Of a stretch of DNA of 64,000 bases, positions 39,578 through 50,575 are shown in pieces (position 1 is the stretch's first letter; each line of letters starts with the position of its first letter). The stretch is from Gymnopilus junonius (lineage: Eukaryota > Basidiomycota > Agaricomycetes > Agaricales > Galerinaceae). The notes below the pieces were generated by a model. It searched no databases and was not told the origin of the DNA. It saw only the letters and a list, made by a program, of their open reading frames with translations. The position numbers were made by a program, and so were the translations under genes. The stretch lies in the NCBI GenBank assembly GCA_015501075.1, contig JADNYJ010000078.1:1-64000 (forward strand), given 5' to 3'.

Positions 39578-41045
39578 TCATCCTCCGGACATTGCTGGAT
39601 CATCTGGCCCAAAATTACCCTCCCACCAATTTTGACTTGGAAGTCTGACTGACAAATCTAGCACAGAAATTGGGACGCCAATGTATGCCCTATTAGCCAG
39701 GAAAGACGCCACAAGATTTTCAGGCATTGCGTGATGCAACTTCCATCGATGGAGGGACGGAAATATTAGTTCATCTGGTGTAACGTTGCCAAGGATCATC
39801 ACGCCGTAGTCCGAGACCGACAGTGTCTCTACGGACACAAGTGACTTGAGAAAGGTAACAAGTTCAGGCTGGCTGTCGCCCAAATGTGAGGAATGATGAG
39901 GTCGAAAGTCAAGATACGTGATTTTAGAGAAGTCGACTCCTGAAAGCGAGAAAAGGAAAGAAGATGTGGTTCCAGATGGAAAATCAGAGGCAAGTTTGAC
40001 ATAGAAAGCCGAGTCAACAGACGGCTGGAAAGCGAAATCTGGAATCAGTGAGTCGGTGCCCAATGTAACGTTGAGTACAAATTCGCGATGGCTCAAATGA
40101 GGCGCAGGGCACCCGGTGTCGACTGGGACGAAAAAAATCCGTTTGAGTAACGTATCAGAACTCGGCGAATCGCATAGATCGCTTCTTGAGCGGGAATTCC
40201 AAAATCGATAGCCGGAGAGGCCCAGATGAGAGTGCAATGATTTGATGATTTGATAGCATGCACAAAGGGAAGAGCAATGTTCAATTTATTGGTGAGATGA
40301 AGATGTGTGAGACGCGGAATGTTTATTGATTCCTCAGCTGGAAGGGGTACCGGAGGGGGGCCAGCAATATGACTGAGGCTGAGGTATTCAAGAAGGGGCA
40401 TTTGCTTGATGACCTCAAGTGTTTCGTAGGCCTTGAAGTCTGCAGATTCCAACTGCAGTTGGCGGAGCTGAGCTGCCCAGGGTGCTTGAATGGAAAACGT
40501 CATATTTTTGGTGCCGATTTCTCGCAGAGACGGCGCATTACCCGCGAACAAGAAACCATCTTGAGATGAAAATATTCTTGGGCGTGTACCCTGGAAAACA
40601 ACCTTGAATGACACCAACTGAGGTGCAGGGAAAAGGAAAGTTTTCCACAGGGAACTGTGGTACAATGCTTCGGGTCCAATCCTGACGTCAACCCTTCGCA
40701 GTCTTGACCAGTTCTGCTGCAACAATTCTGCAAGGCACGAATAAACGTGATGTTTGCCTTGGGCTCTTCCCTTCATGAACAGCAGAGCATCACCTGTCCT
40801 CTTCAGGATCTCTGCTCTTCCAGTGTCTCGAAATTGGTAGAGGCGATCGAGTCGGAGAACCCTCCCCAGATAGAGGGTGATCGCAAGAGAAGGTTACGCC
40901 AGGATTGACATACCTGCGATGCACTGATGACATAGTCCAATGCTGTATAGTAAGAAAAGTCTTTGTCCAGGAATGTGTCGTATTCGAGAGGGGAGTCCAT
41001 GTCCGCATTGAGGGCAAATATGGACCACAGAACATCCTGGCTCAA
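39578..41045 (-). CDS. F-box-type/LRR-like protein, paralogue 2
   Basis: Clear tandem paralogue of the preceding gene: SQDVLWSIFALNADMDSPLE, VISASQVCQSWRNLLLRSPS, MPLLEYLSLSHIA, ITYLDFRPHHSSH and SLVSVETLSVSDYG. It keeps the central NIPRLTHLHLTNKLNIALPF segment missing from paralogue 1 but lacks paralogue 1's final GTGEPEKLNFG tail. The frame breaks in the C4 run at 40864-40867 (W-G-R-V) and again near 40130 before DTGCPAPHLS. The true start is uncertain; the coding frame may extend upstream to ~41100 (ASPISRLSQD). Substrate unknown. Confidence 0.7.
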
Positions 41046-41499
41046 TCTGCTGATTGGAGATGCAATGGGATGAGATAGGAAGGCCCATGGGATACATCGG
41101 CGTATGAATGCATTGGATCAGAAGGAATGAGACTTCAAGACAAGAAGGGGCGTGAAGGATCCCAGGTGCGAAGTTGTGAGGCTGTTTCCGATAATAGCTT
41201 TGAATCTGGTTGTAAACCTGGGTCTTGCAGACAGTTGTTATCTCATCATGGTAGCCACCGACATGTTAGAAAGATTAGAGGAATAAGGAGCTATAAACCA
41301 TCATAAGATATCTCAGTTCAGGAATGGGAATTTGGAAAGCTCTCTGCAGGAGAAAGACAAGGGTTTTGGTCGGGTTTGATTTGTACGCTAAAGGACTATT
41401 TTTAGGCAGACGTCCAAACACTGCGATAGGTTGATTATTTCAAAGTTCATTGGAATTTATGTTGAACGACAAAATTTTAGTCCTTTAATAGAATGTATG

Positions 41500-42030
41500 A
41501 ACTAGGGCTATTCACAAGTGCGGGTTACTCGTGAGTTACCCCAAGTAAACCTGCCAAGCAAACCCGTCAGAACTTGACTTGCGGATCCGAGTTACCCGTG
41601 GGAAACGGGTGCCGAAGGGTGCCAGTCTGGACGTCTGAAGCCAGCGCAAGTACTTGCAGGTTTGTATAGTCCCGTACCCGCAGATACCCACAGCAGTTTC
41701 CCATTGATACAGTACATACCCTCATGTTTGAACCCTCACGGGGTCATTGTATGGTGTACAAAAAAACATAATATTAAATACAAAATAAAAATAAGATACA
41801 AAAGTAAATTACATCACGGTAGATCACCCCAGGCTCTCCCTACAGCGGAAAAGAGGTGGTTGCGGCTTGCCATAAAGGATAGGTAACCCCCACGCTCAAA
41901 CGAGGCCATGCCGCTCGTGCTTGCTGGGCCACGCAAGGAAGGGGCGGAGGTGACCATACAGCTACCTCCGCCTCGGTCTTGCATCCAAGGGAGATGGCGA
42001 GGTGGTGAGAGTCTGGCAGGAACCACCCCC
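41500..42030. other. Intergenic with possible transposon end
   Basis: From ~41512 the sequence TAGGGCTATTCACAAGTGCG leads into GGGTTACTCGTGAGTTACCC-like inverted motifs (ACCCGTGGGAAACGGGT at 41592-41608). This resembles one end of a hAT-like MITE, but no matching opposite end was found. Confidence 0.3.
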
Positions 42031-42322
42031 GGCCCGCATTTGGATGTGAGGGAGGCGGTGAGGTGGGACAAACGGAGACAAGCAGAAAGAACCACCTCCG
42101 ACTCGCACTTGAACGAGGGAGGTGGAGAGGCGATAAAGGACGTTGCAGGCAGGAATGCACGATCTACTCCCAGCCCACATTTGGATGTGAGAGAGGCAGT
42201 GGTGCGAGACGGGAGGTAGGACAGATGGAGACCAGCGGAAAGAACCACCTCCGACTCGCACTTGAACGCGAGGGAGGTGAAGAGGCGATAACGGACGTCG
42301 GACGCGGATTAGCGATCTACTC
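42031..42322. repeat. Diverged tandem duplication, unit ~140-150 bp, GC-rich
   Basis: Unit 1 (42031-~42170) and unit 2 (~42171-42322) share GGCCCGCATTTGGATGTGAG, GAAAGAACCACCTCCGACTC, GCACTTGAACG, GGAGGTG-AGAGGCGATAA and GATCTACTC in order. The region is GC-rich compared with its flanks. ORFs on both strands are open here only because of composition. Confidence 0.65.
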
Positions 42323-44107
42323 ATCATAAACCAGAATGGCAAAAAAAGCGATGGCAGGGCGACAAACACCCTGTCAATGCACTGCCAGCCTGCTTTGCCA
42401 TGCGAGTAAGTCGGGGACGTGGGCCGTGGCAACGATCGTTGAGAACAAAAGATCCGCCTCCAGCTCGCGAGCAAGGGCGAGGGAGGAGGGAGGAGGAAGG
42501 ATGGTGATAGGGCTCAAAAGTCACTACTAACTGAGAAAAAGACGAGAGAGAAATGTTAGTACAGTCGTGCAAAAAAAGAAAAAGGAAGCCAGAACATGCT
42601 TGCGAAAGATCGCAAACACATTCTGAAACGTACTTATTGGGCCTTTTCATGAAGGACGCATTGGCTAATTTGAGGGGTCTGTCCTTGAGCAATGTTCGCG
42701 AGTGGTGGTCGAGGGTTCCGGTCGATTATTTCCGGGGTTACTACAGCTTTCACGGTCCTTGTTTCTGAAAAGAAGAGAACATGTCCATGAGCACCATACG
42801 CTAAAGAAAAGAGAAAGAAATGAAACTCACTGCATAAAAGCCATCACTCGACTGCAAATCTTCACTGATAAAACCGCAAGATCCGGTCCCTACAGCATCT
42901 GTAAATGCATTACTTTACGCTTCGAAGCCGACTGACAGAGCTCCGATGCAGAACAACAAGGCCTCGACCGAGTAGATGACCCAACACACGGCGAGGTCAA
43001 TCCACAGAAAAAGACGCCACAAACGACGGTGGAGAGGATGAGTAGACAAGCAGCAGCTGTCCCATCAAGAATTTATCCAGAAGCAAGTAGTCGTCGTCGA
43101 TGGCGATGGAGGCTGTAGCAAGGCTGTTGCAGTCTGGACGGAACGTTGTCACATGTTGTCGATTAAATATTACATAATAATAATAGAAAACCCTTTTCCT
43201 GGATTAGCCGAGCTTCATCCAAACCTCCATCTCCAGTCTATTTCCCCTCGATTTCCTCTTTAACACTTCGGCATTCTTCCCAAGTTTTCTATATTTTCTC
43301 GGTGTGGTGTACTGTGTCTACAGAGATCGGCCACTTTCTGCTTACTCAACCTGGGTGAACACCTCATCGAAAGCTCAGGACTGAAACAGAATGAATGCTT
43401 TTATGAGCATTCTCCAGGTGGAAGATGGATCATGAACTGGCTTTTATCTCTACGAGTGTCTAGTTCTCATGCTATGTAAGCTATTTGCTCTGTGCAAACC
43501 TCGAACTGCATGATTTTTAGTTGGTTAAATCTTGGTCAGACCACAAGTCGCTTCACGTATTCATAGCCCCTTATCCGAAGACATTTAGTCGTAAATTGAC
43601 ATCTTCGCTGGTTTTTGACTCCTTGAATGGTCTTCTCTGCCAAATTCTGAGATTTCGGAAAATTCCTGGGGTCCTGCGTCACTGTATCCTGGTTTAAATT
43701 CTCCTGCCCCTCGTCTACTTTGGACCGCGCTTTCGCAATCTTCTCAAAGCGATAAAATAATATGGTAGAAACTATGATACGAAGATTATTGTCCATGGCT
43801 GATCATCCCTTATCAGGGCCTCGTCGATCATGCCTTCCATCCGTCCATCCAGTAAAGAAAAATAAATGTGAGTCGTTTCTTCTCTAATATCTATATCGCC
43901 TATAATAATCAATGCCCAAAAGCCAAGTAGGTTCTTCCCATTACGTCCCGACTTTCCTACCTTTCCTGTCTTTCATTCCTTTCCTGTCTTTCCCCTCTAG
44001 TGTATACTGAATCAGAGTGCTCACCATCAGTTCCGGTCCAAACACATCAACTAGTAGAAAACAAAGGACCCACAAAATAATTGTACGTGTTATACATATT
44101 TGACAGA
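42323..44107. other. Gene-poor region
   Basis: No supported gene. It includes the second copy of the dispersed repeat and T-rich stretches. Confidence 0.4.
43075..43212 (-). repeat. Dispersed repeat, copy 2 (inverted relative to 3.4 kb)
   Basis: The reverse complement matches 3390-3545 in ordered blocks (TTATTATGTAATATTTA, ACATGTGACAACGTTCCG, CTCCATCGCCATCGACGACG). Confidence 0.6.
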
Positions 44108-44416
44108 CTAGATTGGTTGTATTGAAACTTTCAGTTGTATTAATTCCTGCGGAGGGTACAGAGCGGGTCCGTGAAGGTCGGAGGGCGGTGTCGCTGTGGC
44201 GGGACTTGTCCTGCGCAATGACCCAGAGGAAGATTGGAGCCGCGCGGCCATTGATAATAAGAGCTCATCGTCCGAGATATGTGGTAGTGGATCGCGTGAG
44301 GTAGCATCTGAGATTGGGGTGATGTCCGGCATTTCAGGAGTAACTGGTCTATGCGGACCTTCCATTACGGGCTGTGCTGCGACTTCTGTACGGTGTTCAA
44401 CTTCATGTTGTTGCAT
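44108..44416 (-). CDS. Short ORF, unknown product
   Basis: 102 codons starting MQQHEVEHRTEVAAQPVMEG with PHISDDELLLSMAARLQSSS and a proline/threonine-rich tail. The codons look protein-like. An upstream minus-strand segment (44498-44580) ends in a GGTGAGTCC donor and might be a first exon. No family recognised. Confidence 0.3.
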   Translation of the reverse strand: MQQHEVEHRTEVAAQPVMEGPHRPVTPEMPDITPISDATSRDPLPHISDDELLLSMAARLQSSSGSLRRTSPATATPPSDLHGPALYPPQELIQLKVSIQPI

Positions 44417-44598
44417 TCCATGTTGATGATTGTCAAGTGTATTTGAGTGAGTACTGGATTATTTTCATCATTTCTTCGTCAAAACAAGAAGTGGAAAGAA
44501 ATACTATGGACTCACCCGCAGCCGAAGACATGAACAACAAGCTGGGCCACCTTTTTTACTGTGCGGCGAATAATTTGCATATGGGCTATTTGCTTTGA

Positions 44599-47500
44599 CT
44601 GTAGGGAGGGAATGGGTAGACACAGTTTGAGGGAGATCGAGTCCAAAGAAGGGGTATGGGAAGGAATATTTGTTGATATCTGAATGAAATGGCAGATCTA
44701 TTTTTGGGGCTGCCTGCTGAATACTATCTCAGTATATCCATCAGATTCTGAACCTACACCGCTATTTGTACGACATGACATAAAAATCTGGGCCCGAATG
44801 ATGTCCGACACATGGAAAGCCGATATGGAGGTATTGTGACAGCAGGTTTTGGACAGCTGACGGCTTTTTGCCGTCACCTACGTACCTAAATATCTGCTAT
44901 GTGGGTATACTGTGGCAGCTACAATTAAGCTGGAGCTGTGTCCAGGATGATGGTGCCAGCTGGTAATCAGCTGGGGGACATGTATTTAACAGGTTTCCAG
45001 TCTATGTTTATATGACCTAAAGTGCCGGTTTTGTTCAAGCATTGAAAATATGAGCTTAGGATGATGAATTTGTAGGAATACAGTCAATTATAATACTCAC
45101 AAACACTTTAGGGCGCTCACAGTGCCAAAAAAGCAGAGTATTCAAGCTCAATGCGAAGAGGCCCGTGCGATGGCCTCGCAAAAATTATCCAAGTCGTTCA
45201 AACTCCGCTGTGTTGTTTGGTTATTTCTGACTTCAGCTAAACTTCAACCAGAACCAAACACGGAATCCTCTCTCTGTCTCTCTCTCTCACTGCAACCTTC
45301 CTTCTCTGTTCAGTTTTCTTTGCTGCTCCCAAAACTATATTGCCGTTTTCATTTATGTCCTCCACTGGGGTCACCCTATACCTGTTGTTCCACCATTTTG
45401 TCTCTTTCCTTGCTGCGCGGTTGTGGCAGTTGTAACCATCATGTCTATGTATTGTTTAATTGACCTTTTTATATTTCTTGACCATATTTTCATGTCCAGC
45501 ACACCACATCTGAGCGCGAGCACCCGTTTTCCCCTCACCACACCTGTCCATCAATGGCCGCGGCCTTGCGCAATCCATGTTACGACCATGCAGCCACCCG
45601 TCTACACCCATCTCTCCCAGTCAAATTGATAGTTGCGAACGCAACAAGGCAGGCTACAGCCCCTAGCTGACGTAGGTTTTAGCCATCTTGGCTTTGGCAG
45701 CAGTGCAGCATCGGAGCTGGAACAGGGCAGGGCATGATGTCGACGAGGAGAACAGTGGTGGATGGGATGGCTAGGGCATGGTTTCCGAGGTTTGTTTTGT
45801 ATATCTGCTCTGGCATAGCTAGCGATATCGTAGACTGTATTTAGTATTACTGATTTCATGAATACATTTTTCGTTCATTTCTGCATTACAAAATGAGGAT
45901 AATAAGCTGCTTAAAGGCTTTACATACAGATGGGCTTCCATATGGATGATATGAACCAACACACCGTTGGGGCTGCTGCCACCACACAGATTTACCAGTT
46001 CTTTCTCCAGCTGGTCCCCAGCTGTCCTTATCACATAGCGGCAACATCTACCTGGCGACATGATGAATAAATGGAAAATTGATGCTGGCTGCCACCTGTG
46101 GGAGAATGCCGTGAGATGTGTGGAAATCCTGTGGCCACATCACGGAGTTCAGGTCAGATCAACCTTTCGTAAAAATAGCGGTGTAGACCAAAATGCTTAA
46201 GCACACGTGATAAGCTGGTCGTTGTCCGTGTTTGCATTGAAGGCCTTTGTCACCCCGTGAGAAAGAGGCAAGCGCTGCAGTTAGGCTTGCCAGTTGCTGG
46301 CATGACAAACGCGTTCTTAGTTGCCAAATGCCAGCACTTCCCAACTTGACTTCACTCCCAGTGAGAATTGACTCGGAGCTAGGCTGCTTTTAGTTGTGAC
46401 TATCAGTGAATAACAGCAAGACCGAAATCCACTGACCAATGCAGACTTTTGTCCATATGCAGATCATTTTCTGCAGATTTCAGAAGGGGATGAGGGCCAA
46501 AATTTTCGTATTGTGGAATGTCCTGTCATTTTCAGCTCTATTCCATCCTTATCAGTGTACTATTCTTGCAGCTTGCTGGTCACCGGGGGAAATTTAGAGA
46601 ATAAAACATCCATTTATTATTACTGAAAGCCACAAAAAATGTTATACAGTATGTACTCTCCCCAGCCCTGTTAAAAAGCTCAGCGCCTCTCCACGAGGCA
46701 GTCATGTTGAAAACTTAAACCTTCCTTTTGAACATCTGCCTGTTGTATTCTGGATAGTGTGATCGACGGATGTAAGGAGGTTGCATACTAAAGAAAGAAA
46801 CACATGTTATCAGCATGTAACAGGTTTAAACAGAAAGAGACCACTCACTGCCAGTCACTGGCGTCCAAAGATGCATATATGCATGTAGACCGGTGACCGA
46901 TCCCCGTATGAGGTTGACGAGCGAGCAAAGAAGTTTGAAGTCACCGGCATACTTCGCAGTATCACTATCACTATCACTATCACCGGCATACTTCCCACAC
47001 CTTCAGGTTCACGCTCCGTCGTACAAAAAAAAAGATTCTATTGCATTCCGTTTACATTCCAATTCATTTCAGTCAGTGCATACATGAAGAAAAAAAAGAT
47101 GATAAAGAAGAAAAAAGTCATTTAAAAACAACTATATCGTAAAGAACGTAGATGAAATGAGATCAATGACGAGTGAGTGAGTGGGTGTGTGAATGATGAT
47201 GAGTAAGTAAGACTACAATTGCCGTGGATGATGGATGGGTTCATAACACAGAGAGAGGATGACAGAAAGAAAATGGTCCAAAAGAAAAAGAAAAAGAAAA
47301 ACAAGTAGAGTGGCGGACGTGGTAGATGAGGTAGATAGCGCAGGTAGAGTGTATGAATGAGGTGACATTGATGAAGAGTGTGTCGTGAATAATGGCGTCG
47401 CATGCATATAATGAAGATGAGGATGATGGTGGATGGTGGATGATATCGCGTGTGTGGTGGTCGTGGTCGTATCAGATACATTAAGTTGAACATGGACCCG

Positions 47501-47692
47501 TCATCAACTAGGATGATAATCGGGTATTGGACGTGACGGATAGCCAGCCAGCCAGTGGGATGAGCATAAACGAAGGGCGAAAAGGAGCCGTATATGAACG
47601 TGGAAGAAGTTCCAACGAAGCTGGAATAAGAATAAAAAATAAAGAAAAAGAAAAAGAAACAAAACCATCGAGGGCCAACCTCACCCCGCTCC
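44599..47692. other. Gene-poor, repeat-like stretch
   Basis: No gene called. It contains small hairpins (GACGGC-TTTTT-GCCGTC at 44862-44878; CAGCTGG/CCAGCTG copies at 44957-44972 and 46008-46028) and a short CACTAT hexamer run near 46960-46984. A minus-strand exon-like segment (MQPPYIRRSHYPEYNRQMFK, 46790-46720) follows a TTTCTTTAG acceptor but cannot be linked to a gene. The final 590 bases are AT-rich and probably include the STE6 3' UTR. Confidence 0.4.
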
Positions 47693-50544
47693 TCACTCCC
47701 CAACCCACTCACCCCCACTCGCCAAATTCGCAAACACCCCCTTGCGCTCCATCAACTCCTTATACGTCCCCTCCTCCGCAATCTCGCCCTCATGCAACAC
47801 CACAATCCGATCACACATCTGCATCACAGGCAGCTTATGCGTCACCATAACCGTCGTCGTCTCAAGCTTCCTATCCACCCCCTTCTCCCCTTCAACACCA
47901 AACTCATGCCGGTGCATCGACCGTATGCTCTCCAAAATCGCCGCCTGGTTCTCCACGTCCAACGCACTGGTGCATTCGTCCAGAATGAGAATCCGCCCAC
48001 CGCCGCCAGCGTGCGACTGCGACTCCTCCCTTGCGAGCGCACGGGCGATCATCAGCCTCTGAGCTTGTCCACCCGAGATCAGCGCGGCGTTCTCCCCCAG
48101 AGGCGTATCGTACCCCTGCGGCAGACCCATCACGAATTCGTGCACGCGCGCTTTCTTGGCTGCGGCGCGGATGGCCACGTCAGAGATGATAATGTTTTCA
48201 TCATTGGATGGCGGCAAGGAAGTCGTGATCATGGAAGTGGAGGAGGAGGAGGAGAGTGCAGCAACACCCCCATACCGCACGTTATCAGCCACACTGGCGT
48301 CCAACAAGCTCATCTGCTGGCTGACAACGCCTAAATGTTTCCTCAACCACCGCACATCCACCGCGCTCAGCGGAATGGGGGTCGCACCGCCACTACCCCT
48401 ACCACGGCCGCCCATATCCACACCGACGCTGACCACGCCCTCAGTAGGCTCGTACAGCCTCTGCAACAAGGCCGCGACCGTGCTTTTCCCTGAACCTGAA
48501 GAGCCGACGAGCGCGACGCACTCGCCTGGGTTGATGGTTAGATTCAGGTTCTTGAGCACAGGCTGGGTAGGTCGGGAAGGGTAGGTGAAAGAGACGTTGG
48601 TAAATGTAATGGGGCCCGTTGTGAGTGGTGGTTTGAGAGTACCAGTCGACTCCGAGGTGGAGTTGGGTAGGTGTAAGAGGGTGTTGAAGTCTGCGGTGGC
48701 TTGGACGGCTTTAGCGATTCTCGTAGCTGAAATGAAAAAGAAAAAAAAACCCCATGAGCACCTCATCATACCTCAACAACGTCAAAGGAAAGAAGACTTA
48801 CTAAACGCCATCAACTGACTCCCAATCGACACCGAGAACACGACGAGGTTGAGTACTTCGACCATTTGCAAGTACGTATATGTCCCACGACCGACCAACA
48901 CCGCGCCGATGTAGAACAAGAGCGCCTCGGCCAAGTAGATCAGCCCCGAGGAGACACCATACGTGCACCCCTCGACAAAGGCGCCCCGAACGCCAGTGTA
49001 CAACGCACGATCGGTGGCTGAGAAGAACTGCTTGCGGAAGATGGGGTCGAATGACATGGACCGAATAGCACGGACGTTGATAATCGCCTAAGAAGAAAAA
49101 AAAGGAAAAAAAAAAGGAAAAAAAAAAGTCAGTAACAGGATTCTTCCAGAAAGAAAAAAAAAGGACAAACAAACCTCATAATACCCCCTGGCAACTTCCT
49201 CCCTCGCCCTCTTATTCCTCACCTCACACCCCGCCACCAACCTCGTCTGCAACGCCATCACACCCCCAAACACCGGTGCGATCGCAAAGCCAGCCAGGGT
49301 CAACTGCCACCCCCACACCAACGCCCACACCAGCCCAACACCCAACATCGCCGCGACGACCAAAAACTGAGCAAACACCACCCCTACAAGATTCCGCGCA
49401 TCGTCCCCGTCCCTCACGATCACCTGCGCGAGTCTCGCTCCTGAGGCCCCATTCCGCGGATCGTCGAACCATGTCATGTCTTGCCTTAGGACACCCCGGA
49501 GGGACTGCGAGCGTAAGGCGGTGACCCACCCCATGCCGATGGTTTCCATGAGGAAGTACTTCGTGCCGAGGAGGACACCATCGAGGGCTGCGATGCCCAA
49601 TACGACCCCGCCGAGCAAGTTGATGGTGGGGATCTGGGATGCGCTGGCGCCGATGGAGACTTGATACATGAGTTTGGAGAGGAGGAAGGAGAAGATGGGG
49701 GTCATGGCCCCTGAGAGCGCTGAGATGAGCAGTCCGAGGATGAGGAGCGGTTTGTTGGGGATGGTGGGCAGGACAGTGCGGATGAGAGACCAGAATGCCG
49801 GTGGGGCTTCTTCTTCTCCTCCTTGGCTTTGGGTATTTTTCTGCTGCTGCTGCTCTTTATTCTTGTGCTGCGCCTCTTTCTCGGAAGGACCCCGCCCTCT
49901 CACGCCCATCTCCAAACCCGCATCCCACCTCGTCCTGGGTCTCCTCACCCCCCTCACCCTCCCATGCCGGCCCCGCGCAGCCGCCGCAGTCCATTCTGCT
50001 CAACGACCCTCTTCTCATCTTCAAACTCCTTCTCTTCAAGCACGTACTCCATACCCATGCTCTTCCTCTTTTGATCCTTGGAGTAAAAATCATCCTTGGC
50101 GTAAGAAGATCTATAAGGCAGAGAATTGACGGCTGTGAAACTCGTCGCAGCAGAGCTGGGCGTGAACTGCAGACTCCTCATCTTCCTAGCCTTGCTTGGC
50201 GTCCTCGGTGTTCCGCATTGGTCTTGGGCCTTCTCGTCTTCGTCTTCGTCTTCGTCACCCTCCTCAGCCAGAACCATCCTAGCTTTAGCTTGGGGAATGA
50301 CGATGGAGATACTACTCGGTCTGCGGTTCTTATACCCCGCTCGACCCTGATGAGACCACGTCTTGGAAAGCGAAAGCCCGCGACTGAGCCCAAGCCCCTT
50401 CTCAGCTTCATCCTCCGTGACCGTGCCCTCGCCCTCTTCCGAGCCAGAGCCGAACCTCGACCGCCTTAAAGCAGAAGCACCCGTCAGATCTGCTACGACC
50501 TCAAACATCCAATTGCCCCACGTCAGAGGTCTAATCGCCGCCAA

Positions 50545-50575
<31 letters not shown>

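Noticed and set aside
41512..41720. Complete hAT MITE
   Set aside because: Only one end-like sequence was found; no inverted partner or target duplication.
41812..42474. Overlapping ORFs on both strands as genes
   Set aside because: They arise from GC-rich duplicated sequence; no family, start context or splice signals support either strand.
44862..44878. GACGGC-TTTTT-GCCGTC hairpin as a bacterial-type terminator
   Set aside because: Intrinsic terminators of that kind are not expected in fungal nuclear DNA, and no gene ends here.
47840..48334. Long plus-strand ORFs opposite STE6 (also 49795-50469, 51273-51926, 52081-52824)
   Set aside because: They are antisense shadows caused by GC-rich codons of the STE6 exons; the minus frame has all ABC-transporter motifs.
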